Shown piece after piece: positions 47,839 to 57,197 of a stretch of 64,000 nt of DNA. The stretch covers positions 248,001-312,000 of the forward strand of contig CAZSIB010000001.1 in assembly GCA_964607245.1 (NCBI GenBank). The letters run 5' to 3'. The translations under genes and the position numbers were made by a program. The DNA is from CAZLPZ01 sp964607245. Its GTDB lineage: Bacteria > Pseudomonadota > Alphaproteobacteria > Micavibrionales > Micavibrionaceae. Position 1 is the first letter of the stretch; each line of letters starts with the position of its first letter. Under the pieces are notes generated by a model, which was not told the origin of the DNA, searched no databases, and saw only the letters and a list, made by a program, of their open reading frames with translations.

Positions 47839-49004
47839 CAGACCTGTTCTATGACAGTGATGTGGATGACGATGTGGATAACCTCTCATCCCTCGACACG
47901 CAAGAATCTGTCGCTGTGCATAAGCCTGTGGATGGGCCTGCTCCCCTATTTGGCCTCTCGGGTGTCGAGGCGCGTCTTCTCACCATGATCGCCGAAAACC
48001 GGATTCCTCATGCGCTCTTGTTCCATGGACAGCGCGGAGTAGGGAAGTTTACAACGGCCCTCCGGCTGGCACGTACACTTCTTGCGTACGGAGCAGATAT
48101 TGGGAATGACGCTGCCGAGGGGCTCTTTGGGCCGGCGCCCGCTATTCAATCGTTAAACACGCCCGATCATCATCCCGCCGTACACCTTATCTCTGCGGGG
48201 GCGCACCCCGATTTACTGATTTTAGGCGGAGAAGACGCCGAGAAATCAAAATCCGGCATGATCTTGATTGATGAAGCCCGGAAAGTCCCAGGATTTTTAC
48301 GTTTAAAACCCTCAACCGACAACGGATGGCGGGTTGTTATCATTGATAACGCCGACAAATTAAATCGGAATGCCCAAAACGCCCTTTTGAAAATCCTTGA
48401 GGAGCCGCCGGCGTGCGCTATCCTGATCCTGATTACCCATCATTTGGGCCCGATCTTGCCCACGATCCGCTCGCGTGCGCAAACACTCCGTTTTTCTCCT
48501 CTCACCGATGATGATTTTGAATCCTGGCTCAAACGTACAGACGTACACCTTGATCCCCAGGCCAAATCCTGGATCCGGACCCTGTCTCAAAACTGCCCCG
48601 GTCAGGCCCAGATGATGATGGACCTGGACGCCCCCGCGTTGATTGATGATTTTTTAAAAATATGGACAGGGTTCCCCAATCTTAATGATCTGGCCTGGGT
48701 GGATTATGCCGAACGCCTGAGCGCGCTTGAGCCTGAGGCGTATGCCTATGTTTTTTCGTTCTGGGTCTGGTGGCTCTCGGCCATGATCCACGCAAAAGTT
48801 GACAATGCGGCCGCGACCCGATTAAAACAAATGACGGGGAACGGGATGATGGAAAATTATATGAATATACGAACGCTGGGGCAGATGATCGATATTCGGG
48901 ATGCGGTCGATACGATCCGTACGCGTACACTTGGATCTTCGCTTGAAAAGCGTCAGGCGTTGTTTTCTGCACGAATGTGCATGACACATTCGAGCGCCGC
49001 CTGA
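47835..49004 (+). CDS. holB: DNA polymerase III subunit delta'
   Basis: Clamp-loader subunit, 389 residues. An acidic N-terminal extension (about 1-40) precedes the AAA+ core. Walker A reads GQRGVGKFT, and the family motif NADKLNRNAQNALLKILEEPP, LITHHLGPILPTIRSRAQ is intact. The zinc-binding cysteines found in some clamp-loader subunits are not present. It overlaps tmk by 4 bases, a frequent pairing. Confidence 0.94.
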   Translation: MTDLFYDSDVDDDVDNLSSLDTQESVAVHKPVDGPAPLFGLSGVEARLLTMIAENRIPHALLFHGQRGVGKFTTALRLARTLLAYGADIGNDAAEGLFGPAPAIQSLNTPDHHPAVHLISAGAHPDLLILGGEDAEKSKSGMILIDEARKVPGFLRLKPSTDNGWRVVIIDNADKLNRNAQNALLKILEEPPACAILILITHHLGPILPTIRSRAQTLRFSPLTDDDFESWLKRTDVHLDPQAKSWIRTLSQNCPGQAQMMMDLDAPALIDDFLKIWTGFPNLNDLAWVDYAERLSALEPEAYAYVFSFWVWWLSAMIHAKVDNAAATRLKQMTGNGMMENYMNIRTLGQMIDIRDAVDTIRTRTLGSSLEKRQALFSARMCMTHSSAA

Positions 49005-49043
49005 TCAAACAACCCACAGAATAATCCACAGGATATAAATAAA

Positions 49044-50597
49044 ATGAAAAAGACCTATTACATCACCACACCTATTTATTACGTGAATGATAAACCCCAT
49101 ATTGGCAGTGCCTACACCACAATTGCCTGCGATGTACTGGCACGGTTTAAACGCCTCGATGGTTATGACACCTTCTTTTTAACAGGAACGGATGAGCATG
49201 GGCAAAAAGTTGCGGCATCAGCAGCTAAAATAGGCAAGGACCCCCAGCTCTTTACCGACGAAGTTTCCCAGAATTTCCGGGATATTCTGCCCAAACTAAA
49301 TATCACCAACGATGATTTTATCCGGACAACGGAACCACGCCACAAAGCCGCTGCTCAAGCGTTATGGAATAATATGATCGCGGCGGGAGATATTTATCTC
49401 GGCACGTACGCCGGGTGGTACGCCATGCGAGATGAGGCATACTATGCCGAGGACGAGTTAAAAACCGGCCCCGACGGCAAAAAATATTCTCCTTTTGACT
49501 CTGAAGTTCAGTGGGTCGAAGAAAAATCCTATTTTTTCCGCCTGTCGGCCTGGGGTGATCGTCTTCTTGATTATTACAAAAAGAATCCCGACTTTATCCT
49601 GCCCGACAGCCGCCGGAACGAAGTCATCAGCTTTGTGAAATCCGGCCTCAAAGATTTAAGTGTCAGCCGGACAACCTTTAACTGGGGCGTTCCAATTCCG
49701 GGCGAACCCGATCATGTCATGTATGTCTGGGTGGATGCGCTCACCAATTACCTAACCGCCATTGGCTATCCGGATGAAGGGGCAGAAAATTTCAAAAAAT
49801 TCTGGCCCGCCGATTTGCACATGGTCGGCAAGGATATTATCCGCTTTCATACCGTGTATTGGCCAGCCTTTCTGATGTCGGCGGGGTTGCCGCCGCCAAA
49901 ACGCGTTTTTGCACATGGTTGGCTGACGTCAGAGGGGAAGAAAATGTCAAAATCATGGGGAAATGTGATTTATCCTGATGATATGATCGCCCGTTATGGC
50001 GTGGACGGCACGCGATACCTCCTTTTGGCCAGTATTCCGTTTGGAAATGACGGGGATATCACCCACGCAACGGCTGTCAACCGCATTAACAACGATCTCG
50101 CGAATGGTCTGGGGAATTTGGCGCAACGCACGCTCTCCTTTATATATAAGAATTGCGACGGAAAAATCCCGGAAGCTGGGCCGTTGAATAACGTGGATAA
50201 GTCGCTCCTCGATCAGGCGTACGTGTCGCTTTTGCAGGGTGTACGTGCCGAACTTGACCGTCAACGCTTTGATCGCGCCCTTGAACTTATCTTTAAAACC
50301 GTGTCGGACGCGAACGTGTATATCGATGCACAAGCCCCATGGACATTGAAGAAAACGGATCCTAAACGGATGCATACGGTTCTTTATGTCCTTTCCGAAA
50401 CGATCCGCTGCGTTGCGCTTCTGATGCAGGCGGTGACGCCGGATTCCGCAACAAAATTACTTGACCAGCTGGCGGTTCCTGGGGATAAACGTGGGTATAA
50501 CTTCTTGGGCACGGCGGGGGCGATTCCCGCACAAACCCCTATTCCGGAACCTAGGGGGATTTTCCCGCGGCTCGATGCAACCGAGGACGCTGCATGA
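49044..50597 (+). CDS. metG: Methionyl-tRNA synthetase
   Basis: 517 residues, the short form without the C-terminal dimerisation domain. The HIGH-like motif is HIGS (19-22), the KMSKS loop is GKKMSKSWGN near 300, and TGTDEHGQK is typical. No zinc knuckle cysteines are seen in the connective domain, as in the class lacking zinc. tatD overlaps its last 4 bases. Confidence 0.97.
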   Translation: MKKTYYITTPIYYVNDKPHIGSAYTTIACDVLARFKRLDGYDTFFLTGTDEHGQKVAASAAKIGKDPQLFTDEVSQNFRDILPKLNITNDDFIRTTEPRHKAAAQALWNNMIAAGDIYLGTYAGWYAMRDEAYYAEDELKTGPDGKKYSPFDSEVQWVEEKSYFFRLSAWGDRLLDYYKKNPDFILPDSRRNEVISFVKSGLKDLSVSRTTFNWGVPIPGEPDHVMYVWVDALTNYLTAIGYPDEGAENFKKFWPADLHMVGKDIIRFHTVYWPAFLMSAGLPPPKRVFAHGWLTSEGKKMSKSWGNVIYPDDMIARYGVDGTRYLLLASIPFGNDGDITHATAVNRINNDLANGLGNLAQRTLSFIYKNCDGKIPEAGPLNNVDKSLLDQAYVSLLQGVRAELDRQRFDRALELIFKTVSDANVYIDAQAPWTLKKTDPKRMHTVLYVLSETIRCVALLMQAVTPDSATKLLDQLAVPGDKRGYNFLGTAGAIPAQTPIPEPRGIFPRLDATEDAA

Positions 50598-51415
50598 ACC
50601 TCGAAGAGCGCATGGTCGGCCTGATCGATTCTCACTGCCATTTAGGGCACGAAAATTTTGCGCCGGGGGATACACCCGCGGCGGTGATGGCGCGCGCGCG
50701 CGCGCAAGGGATTGGCGGCGTTTTGAATATTTGTTGTCGTATTCATGATGAGTTTTCCACAACTTTATCCACAGCGCGCGCATTTCCAGATGTTTGGTGC
50801 ACGATTGGCACCCATCCGCACGAGGCCGAGATTCCCGCCGAACAGGCCGTCACGGTGGATGAGATTGTGCGCCTCGCAAGATCGGATCCGAAAATTATCG
50901 GCATCGGAGAATGTGGGCTGGATTATTTCTATGAACATTCCGACCGCGCGGTCCAACAGGACGTTTTTCGCCGTCATATTCAGGCGGCGGCCCGGACAGG
51001 ATTGCCTTTAATCATTCATGGCCGTGACGCGGATGAGGATTTAATGCGTATCCTGCTGGAAGAGGGGGCGGGGCGTAACGAAAGCGTATGCGGGGTGATG
51101 CATTGCTTTTCGGGAACCGAATGGCTCGCCCGTCAGGCGTTAGATATCGGTTTTTACATCTCTTTTTCAGGGATTATGACCTTTAAAAAGGCCGAATCTT
51201 TACGCGATATTGCGCGATTTGTTCCGCTCGACCGGATCATGGTTGAAACCGACGCGCCTTATCTGGCCCCCGAACCCTTGCGCGGCAAAATTAACGAACC
51301 AGCCTATGTACGTCATACTGTACGTGCCCTTTCCGCACTTAAGAATTTAAGTGAAGAACACATGGTAAATATCTGTAATAAAAACTTTTTTGATCTTTTT
51401 AGGACAGCGAAATGA
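50594..51415 (+). CDS. tatD: TatD family metal-dependent nuclease
   Basis: 273 residues. Metal ligands are in DSHCHLG (12-18), GIGECGLDYF, IIHGRDADED and HCFSGT, with VETDAPYLAP near the end. Family members are 3'-5' exonucleases or D-aminoacyl hydrolase-like. The ATGA overlap with metG favours 50594; an ATG at 50612 is possible. The metG-tatD-MBL order is common. Confidence 0.95.
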   Translation: MNLEERMVGLIDSHCHLGHENFAPGDTPAAVMARARAQGIGGVLNICCRIHDEFSTTLSTARAFPDVWCTIGTHPHEAEIPAEQAVTVDEIVRLARSDPKIIGIGECGLDYFYEHSDRAVQQDVFRRHIQAAARTGLPLIIHGRDADEDLMRILLEEGAGRNESVCGVMHCFSGTEWLARQALDIGFYISFSGIMTFKKAESLRDIARFVPLDRIMVETDAPYLAPEPLRGKINEPAYVRHTVRALSALKNLSEEHMVNICNKNFFDLFRTAK

Positions 51416-52206
51416 CGAGCCGTGTTACTGTTCTGGGCTGTGGGCATTCCGGTGGCACCCCTTTGATCGGGAATGACTGGCGCGCCTGTGATCCAACCGA
51501 AAAAAGGAACAGACGTACACGCTCCAGTATATACGTACGGGGTGAAGAGGGGGCCTTTATCATCGACACTGGGCCTGACTTCCGTGAACAGATAAATACA
51601 AATAATATCAACAGATTAGACGCCGTTATTTATTCTCATCATCATGCGGATCACACGGGCGGCATCGACGATCTGCGCCATTGGTGCCGATACCGTAAAC
51701 TCACCGATTTTCCAGTCTATATGACGGGTGAAACATGGGCGGATACGGGGAAACGCTATGCCCATATTCTGGACCAAGCGCCAAATGATTTTTATCCCAT
51801 CCTGATCAAGACGCATATCCTGAACCAAAACGACATGTATACATCCTTTCGGCTGGGTGGGATCCCCGTCACAATCTTTGAACAAGACCACAAGACCTGT
51901 ACGTCTTTGGGTGTACGTGTCGGTGATTTCGCCTATTCCATTGATATGCTTGATTTATCCGCAAGATCACAAGAGGTTTTAAAGGGCGTCAAAACATGGC
52001 TCGTCGACTGCGCGTCATATAAAGAAGAGACCCCCTATGTGCATGCGAATTTCGCGACCATTCGTCGTTTGAATGACGTGATCCGCGCGCCGAACGTGTT
52101 TTTAACCCATATGCCGCCGAATATGGATTATAAAAAACTTTGTGATGAATTGCCACCCGGGTACGCCCCCGCCTATGACGGTATGACGATTGAGGTCACG
52201 TTATAA
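51412..52206 (+). CDS. MBL-fold phosphodiesterase (PhnP-like)
   Basis: 264 residues. The metallo-beta-lactamase signature HxHADH is at 76-81 (HHHADH), with further ligands in EQDHKTC, and the N-terminal VLGCGHSGGTPLIG strand. Relatives cleave cyclic phosphates (PhnP) or act as lipoate or tRNA-processing hydrolases, so the substrate is open. It overlaps tatD by 4 bases. Confidence 0.88.
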   Translation: MTSRVTVLGCGHSGGTPLIGNDWRACDPTEKRNRRTRSSIYVRGEEGAFIIDTGPDFREQINTNNINRLDAVIYSHHHADHTGGIDDLRHWCRYRKLTDFPVYMTGETWADTGKRYAHILDQAPNDFYPILIKTHILNQNDMYTSFRLGGIPVTIFEQDHKTCTSLGVRVGDFAYSIDMLDLSARSQEVLKGVKTWLVDCASYKEETPYVHANFATIRRLNDVIRAPNVFLTHMPPNMDYKKLCDELPPGYAPAYDGMTIEVTL

Positions 52207-53262
52207 ATGGATGTTGGCTTATTTGATTTTGACTTATCCAACGACCGGATTGCGCTCCGCCCTGTGACCCCGCGCGATCATGCCAAGCAACTGATCATCA
52301 ACCCGAATCTACGTCCTGAACACCAGCTTGTGGATTCTCGTGTGGATAAGATTGTGGATCAATTACGCGCCGGGGATGCCCTGGTGTTTAATAACACGAA
52401 AGTCATCCCCTCTCGCCTCGTCGGTACGATCGGCGCCGCGCGCGTTGAGGTTAATTTGCACAAACGTACAGGGACACGTACATGGGCCTGCTTCATGAAG
52501 AACGCGCGCCGCGCCAAAGAAGGAAAGAATATATTATTTTATAATAATTTAAGCGCTGTTGTTAAAGAAAAAAATGAAGACGGAAGCGCCTTAATCGACT
52601 TTATTCTTCCCCCTGGGGCGTCGATGGAAACGGCCCTTGCCGAATCCGGTCAAATGCCGCTTCCTCCCTATATCGCCCATAAACGCGATATAGACGATCG
52701 GGACACGAAAGATTATCAAACAGTGTATGCCGAAAAAGAGGGGGCTGTTGCCGCGCCCACCGCCGGTCTTCACTTTACGCCCGAACTTTTGGGACGCCTT
52801 GAAGAAAAGGGTGTACGTCTGGTGTACGTCACTCTTCATGTCGGGGCGGGCACTTTTTTACCCATCAAAACAGCGGATACGAACGACCATAGAATGCACG
52901 CTGAATGGGGCGAAATAACTTCGGAAACCGCTGATTTGCTTAATGATTTAAGGGCAGGGGGCGGGCGGATTATTGCCGTTGGCACCACATCCCTTCGGTT
53001 ACTCGAAAGCGCGGCAGGGGAAGACGGTCATATCCGGGAATTTTCCGGGGACACGGCGATTTTTATCACACCTGGGTATAAATTCCGAACGGTCGATATG
53101 TTGATGACGAATTTTCACCTTCCCAAGTCGACGCTGTTTATGCTGGTCTCGGCCTTTGCGGGGCTTGACCAGATGAAGGCAGCTTACGCCCACGCGATGG
53201 ATCATGATTATCGCTTTTATTCCTATGGGGATAGTAGTTTAATTTATCGGGCTCGCGCATGA
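52207..53262 (+). CDS. queA: tRNA preQ1(34) S-adenosylmethionine ribosyltransferase-isomerase
   Basis: Penultimate enzyme of queuosine synthesis in tRNA. 351 residues with FDFDLSNDRIA near the start, DALVFNNTKVIPSRL, VAAPTAGLHFT, HVGAGTFLP, and DMLMTNFHLPKSTL at the end. It begins directly after the MBL gene. tgt, its usual neighbour, does not follow, so the downstream part of the pathway is encoded elsewhere. Confidence 0.96.
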   Translation: MDVGLFDFDLSNDRIALRPVTPRDHAKQLIINPNLRPEHQLVDSRVDKIVDQLRAGDALVFNNTKVIPSRLVGTIGAARVEVNLHKRTGTRTWACFMKNARRAKEGKNILFYNNLSAVVKEKNEDGSALIDFILPPGASMETALAESGQMPLPPYIAHKRDIDDRDTKDYQTVYAEKEGAVAAPTAGLHFTPELLGRLEEKGVRLVYVTLHVGAGTFLPIKTADTNDHRMHAEWGEITSETADLLNDLRAGGGRIIAVGTTSLRLLESAAGEDGHIREFSGDTAIFITPGYKFRTVDMLMTNFHLPKSTLFMLVSAFAGLDQMKAAYAHAMDHDYRFYSYGDSSLIYRARA

Positions 53263-53360
53263 TTTTTTTTGAGAAGGGCCGTTTTTCTGATTGCCTTTCT
53301 GCCCATAATATTATAAAAATATCACCACAAACGATTAAATAAAATGAGGGTGTTAATAAA

Positions 53361-53876
53361 ATGGTAAAAGCAGTATTGAAGGCCGCTCTGGCAAAAGTTT
53401 CAGGAATTAAATCCAAAAAACAGCAGGCGCAAGAGATCGCGGCGTGCGATGCCACCATGGCCAAGGCCCAGGAAATAATCGCCCATCTGTTTGAGGGGCG
53501 GCAGGAAGAAGGCTATTTTGTTGGAGGCTCGGTCTCAACCAATGGACGCAAAGATGGCAAAGCCAGTATTACGTCCATTACTGTCGATTATACGGGCCCA
53601 AACCCCCATGAAAAAACAACGAATATGAACGGAACTTCGCTTGTCATTCGGCCGGGGCTGTCACCAGACAAAATTGCCCTTCAATACCAGATGGATTTTG
53701 GCCGCCACGGATACTCTAGAGACAGTCTGCGGATGATCCAGGTCTCTGGTCTTACTGAATGGGCCGAGTATTTTAACGACATGACCGTCCATGGCGTATC
53801 CCAAAAACATAAGCGTATTCGGACGGCAAGTGCCAATAAAGGAACTCCCTCTGGAGTTGAGCAGCCTACACCATAA
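53361..53876 (+). CDS. Unknown soluble protein between queA and thyX
   Basis: 171 residues, no signal peptide or membrane segment. The N-terminal 50 residues are helical and charged; the central part (ITSITVDYTGPNPHEKT) looks like beta strands. TGAGGGTG lies upstream of the ATG. No family is recognised. It is convergent with thyX and shares the terminator at 53929. Confidence 0.55.
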   Translation: MVKAVLKAALAKVSGIKSKKQQAQEIAACDATMAKAQEIIAHLFEGRQEEGYFVGGSVSTNGRKDGKASITSITVDYTGPNPHEKTTNMNGTSLVIRPGLSPDKIALQYQMDFGRHGYSRDSLRMIQVSGLTEWAEYFNDMTVHGVSQKHKRIRTASANKGTPSGVEQPTP

Positions 53877-53928
53877 TACGGATCTCACGGGCTTGACTGT
53901 TAACCCGGTGCAAATCGACAAACCGAAA

Positions 53929-53957
53929 GGGTAGGGGGCGATATCCACCCCCTACCC
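53929..53957 (-). terminator. Terminator hairpin spanning the thyX stop
   Basis: GGGTAGGGGG / CCCCCTACCC, a perfect 10-bp stem with a 9-base loop. The thyX stop codon (53952-53954) lies in one arm. On the minus strand it is followed by TTTCGGTTTG. It may also stop transcription from the convergent gene. Confidence 0.6.
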
Positions 53958-55352
53958 GTTAGCGGCTTTTTCAAGGATGGTTTGCTCGCCCCGTTTGGCC
54001 GACCAATCATCGAGATCGAAATCCCCATAGATCGCAATTCCCGGTAAGTCTTCTTGCAAAACGCGGAGCATGTTTTGTGCCGCAGGGCGAAGAGACCCGT
54101 GCACCGTTTTTCCAGACCTGAGCTCGCCCACATAAACCACCTGGGGAACGGAATAAGAGACATGCGCCAGCACCTGCATCCCCATGGGATAGAGATATTG
54201 ATCGAGAAGGGGAGTTGTCGGCACGCCCGCATTCGATAGGTTTTGAATACGCGCCATCTGGGCATCGAAATCTTTCTTAAACGCAGCATAAGAAGGGGGG
54301 GAGAGCAGGGCGCGGAGTTGGTCTTCATACCAGGGGTTGAGGCCAAACGCCCCATCAATACGGGGGATCTGGCAGACGCCGTTGCGGTGACGTTGAATAT
54401 CGCGGAATGAGCCGAAATCGATTAAAAAGAATAAATTATACCGACCATAGGAATCAAGCCAGCGCGGCAGGGCCGCCCCAGAAGGCCGCGTCGCCAACAG
54501 CTCTTTCTCATGACGATTGAGTCCATCGATATCAATCGCGTCACGCCGGACGACAAGGCCGCCACGGGCCAAGGTTTTCATCTCATCCGCGGTCAAATCA
54601 GAGCGTTTCTGAATCGTTTCCGGGGCAATAAAGAAATTCGTTTCAGCATATTTCTGAGCGTAGGCATCGCGCGTATCCACGGATGTCATTTCATCCCCAC
54701 GGAAACTGTGCGTGTACTTGTCTTTTAATGCCGAAAAAATTTGGTGTGCCACATCCCGCACTTCGGGCAAGGGATGGTGTTTCAGGCTGCGCAGATGGTC
54801 GCGCGCCTGACGCAAATTCGTTGTCCAACTGAGGAGGGTTGTTGCACCCACAGGCAGTAAACACCGAGCAATATCAAAGGCGCGGGCCGAAAGTGCATTT
54901 TTCCAAACCGTTTCGTTTTTATATTCAGACGGATCAAAGGGCCGACGATGCGTCAGTCCCTGGATAAGTTCTGCAAGCGTCCGTTTGTAAAGGTCGAGCC
55001 AGGCGGATTGGACCGCGCTCGATTGAGGGTGATGATAAGGATCTAGGATTTCTTGTTTCGAGAAATCAAGATAACGGGTGGATGCTTCTTGGCCACTGTA
55101 AAGCGGGTGATCTTGGATCGCCTTGGCGGCCAGCATCGAAACTTGTTCGATAAACACGGTTGTCGTGCCGCAATCCCCAATTGAGGCGTGGCCATACCCA
55201 ACATAGTAACGTTCCATGAAAGACCCGCTGCCGCTGGCTTTCAGTTTTTCCAGGTGGGATTTGACGCCGGCTGGCGACCTTGAATAAAGGGCCTGAAGCA
55301 TCGCCATATCTTCGGGTGCTTCGTCGTGGGTCACAAAAATTTCTGCGGTCAT
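53952..55352 (-). CDS. thyX: Two-repeat ThyX-like flavin-dependent thymidylate synthase
   Basis: 466 residues, about twice a normal ThyX subunit, and two ThyX-like repeats can be seen. Repeat 1 has GHASIGD (54-60), S-GQEASTRY (86-94) and the ThyX C-terminal stretch ARCLLPVG ... NLRQARDHLRSL (162-190), but the RHR triplet is replaced by DHP. Repeat 2 carries RHR (321-323) and then YLYPMGMQVLAH. ThyX makes dTMP from dUMP with FAD and methylene-tetrahydrofolate. The ATG at 55352 is chosen; a TTG at 55508 or ATG at 55463 would add a basic N-terminal extension. Whether it is an active synthase is uncertain. Confidence 0.75.
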   Translation of the reverse strand: MTAEIFVTHDEAPEDMAMLQALYSRSPAGVKSHLEKLKASGSGSFMERYYVGYGHASIGDCGTTTVFIEQVSMLAAKAIQDHPLYSGQEASTRYLDFSKQEILDPYHHPQSSAVQSAWLDLYKRTLAELIQGLTHRRPFDPSEYKNETVWKNALSARAFDIARCLLPVGATTLLSWTTNLRQARDHLRSLKHHPLPEVRDVAHQIFSALKDKYTHSFRGDEMTSVDTRDAYAQKYAETNFFIAPETIQKRSDLTADEMKTLARGGLVVRRDAIDIDGLNRHEKELLATRPSGAALPRWLDSYGRYNLFFLIDFGSFRDIQRHRNGVCQIPRIDGAFGLNPWYEDQLRALLSPPSYAAFKKDFDAQMARIQNLSNAGVPTTPLLDQYLYPMGMQVLAHVSYSVPQVVYVGELRSGKTVHGSLRPAAQNMLRVLQEDLPGIAIYGDFDLDDWSAKRGEQTILEKAANG

Positions 55353-55728
55353 GGTCGCGTGGCTAGCCTTTTTCACTTTGGATCGGGTTGGAAATTGAAG
55401 AGCTTTATCTTTTCTGATTCGCTCGTTCCGCGCCACCCGGACGTCTTTTGTCGCGCGAATCATCTGTGTATAATTCTTTTTGATGGTCTGGACCTCAAAC
55501 TGCCACAAATCTCTTATATACCAGAGATATATAGAGGGTTTTGAGGTGGATACCCCCCTGTCCCGTGCTCTTGGTTTTAATTTACATAATATACATTATC
55601 ACTCTGGTGCAGGTGGGCGGGGATGGGGTCGCCTGTAACGGGTGAAGCGCTACCGTATTTAAATATTGACGTATTCTTGCCTTTGCGTGTAGCGTGTAGC
55701 AATAAATTTCTTGATGGGAGTAACTACG
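55353..55728. other. Intergenic region upstream of thyX
   Basis: About 375 bases holding the thyX start region (alternative starts at 55463 and 55508) and an AT-rich stretch near 55570-55600. A weak promoter-like pair for the next gene, TTGACG at 55666 and TAGCGT at 55690, is present. No other gene is supported. Confidence 0.4.
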
Positions 55729-55986
55729 ATGAAACTAAAAGACATCTTCAGAAACAACCTCACCCGACTGGGTCACATGGCTGGGGCAGGAAGGTTGATT
55801 AATAGAGGGGCAATGGAAGGATCCACGCCTAATGACAGCATCACCAACGTTTTTTGTACGACAATGGGCTTAGTAACACTTACTGTTGGCATTCCCTTTA
55901 TGGCCGCAGCTTATCTTGCTGATGTCGGGTCAAACATCAAACGTAAGATTGCGTCGAAAGAATCAGGGCCGACCCCTTCGGCGTGA
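55729..55986 (+). CDS. Small unknown membrane protein
   Basis: 85 residues with one hydrophobic segment (about 41-62, TTMGLVTLTVGIPFMAAAYLA) and a basic tail. GGGAG lies 8 bases before the ATG at 55729, which is preferred over 55711. No family is recognised. Confidence 0.5.
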   Translation: MKLKDIFRNNLTRLGHMAGAGRLINRGAMEGSTPNDSITNVFCTTMGLVTLTVGIPFMAAAYLADVGSNIKRKIASKESGPTPSA

Positions 55987-56040
55987 AGACATCATCCAGA
56001 GACGCGTGCATGTAATATAAGCCGCCGCAGGCGCGTATCA

Positions 56041-56469
56041 TCAAATCGTCCCGCCAGGGCCCATGGGTGCGGGTGATGCTGGTTGTCTGTCCATGACATC
56101 AATCGTCGTCCCTGGATCCCGCTTGGGCAGCATGCTTTTCTGAGGCTTATTCGGGTCTTCGGGGACCACGTAATGCTCTTTCCCAAAGGGATTAGGCAAA
56201 GACATTCCACCAAGCCCGATTTTGATGAGGCCTTTATCAAACGTTGCTTTATCAAGCCCGATCGCATTAAACAAGCTAGAGAGCCTACTCCCTGACTTTT
56301 TCTCCGCCGTGGGCCCTGCTGTTTGTGCCGCTGCAAAAGATGTTCCGCCACCCGCGTTATTTATCGATGGCGCGACCGCCGTTTGTTTAGGCGTGTACGG
56401 CGCCCCCGCCACAACTTCGCGGAATCTTTTTATTTCTTCGGCAGTGGGAACCGGTGTATCCGTTGACAT
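56041..56469 (-). CDS. Small unknown Pro/Gly/Ala-rich protein
   Basis: 142 residues, low in complexity, without signal peptide or membrane segment. AAGGAG lies 9 bases before the ATG at 56469. The centre (RLSSLFNAIGLDKATFDKGL) may fold; both ends look disordered. No family is recognised. Confidence 0.5.
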   Translation of the reverse strand: MSTDTPVPTAEEIKRFREVVAGAPYTPKQTAVAPSINNAGGGTSFAAAQTAGPTAEKKSGSRLSSLFNAIGLDKATFDKGLIKIGLGGMSLPNPFGKEHYVVPEDPNKPQKSMLPKRDPGTTIDVMDRQPASPAPMGPGGTI

Positions 56470-56695
56470 CGTGAAATCTCCTTTTCTGGACTGTAATATT
56501 TGGAAGAATACCATTAAATTATGTATATTTTATGAACGCACAAAAAGGGCAGGGATTTATGCCTATTCTACAAAAACTTGCCCCCCCTGCCCCTGCGCGG
56601 TATAATAGAATCATGGATGTATCGTTTACGAACGAACCCGTTTCTGGTCCCCCTGCCCCGCAATGCCGCCGCTTGGCCTTTATCCAAAGGAGAAG

Positions 56696-57097
56696 ATGAA
56701 AATTCCTGTTCGCAAAACCGCCCTTGCCGCCTTATCCGTCCTTGATCCACACAAGATAAAAGACATGGTTTGCGCCGCTCTTGATAGCGACAAAGCCGAA
56801 GACATCGAAGCTATTGATTTACGCGACCATTCCGCCCTTGCTGATTATATGATCGTGGCCTCGGGCCGGTCATCAAGACAAGTCGCCGCTCTTGCTGACA
56901 AACTGGTCGATCATTTCGCAAAAATTGGGATAAAAAACGTCCGCACCGAAGGCCAACGCCAGGGTGATTGGGTGATCGTTGATGCGGGCGATATTATCGT
57001 GCATCTGTTTCGCCCTGAAGTGCGGGAATTCTACAATATTGAAAAGATGTGGCGCGCCATGCCCTTGATGGGAACCCAGACGGAAACCCGAACGTAG
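56696..57097 (+). CDS. rsfS: Ribosomal silencing factor RsfS
   Basis: Binds L14 of the 50S subunit and blocks subunit joining in starvation. 133 residues with IDLRDHSALADYMIVASGRSSRQV, the conserved EGQRQGDWVIVDAGDIIVHLF and EFYNIEKMW. The ATG at 56696 has AGGAG directly upstream; an ATG at 56663 is possible. It normally follows nadD and precedes rlmH; here nadD is absent and dps comes between. Confidence 0.94.
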   Translation: MKIPVRKTALAALSVLDPHKIKDMVCAALDSDKAEDIEAIDLRDHSALADYMIVASGRSSRQVAALADKLVDHFAKIGIKNVRTEGQRQGDWVIVDAGDIIVHLFRPEVREFYNIEKMWRAMPLMGTQTETRT

Positions 57098-57197
57098 CGG
57101 CTGCTCTCTTCTCTTCTTGATGATTTTTCCTTGCCCTGAGCGAAGGTACTCGATATAGTACCTGGTGTTGTCCTATTTTATTTCTAGGAATATCACC

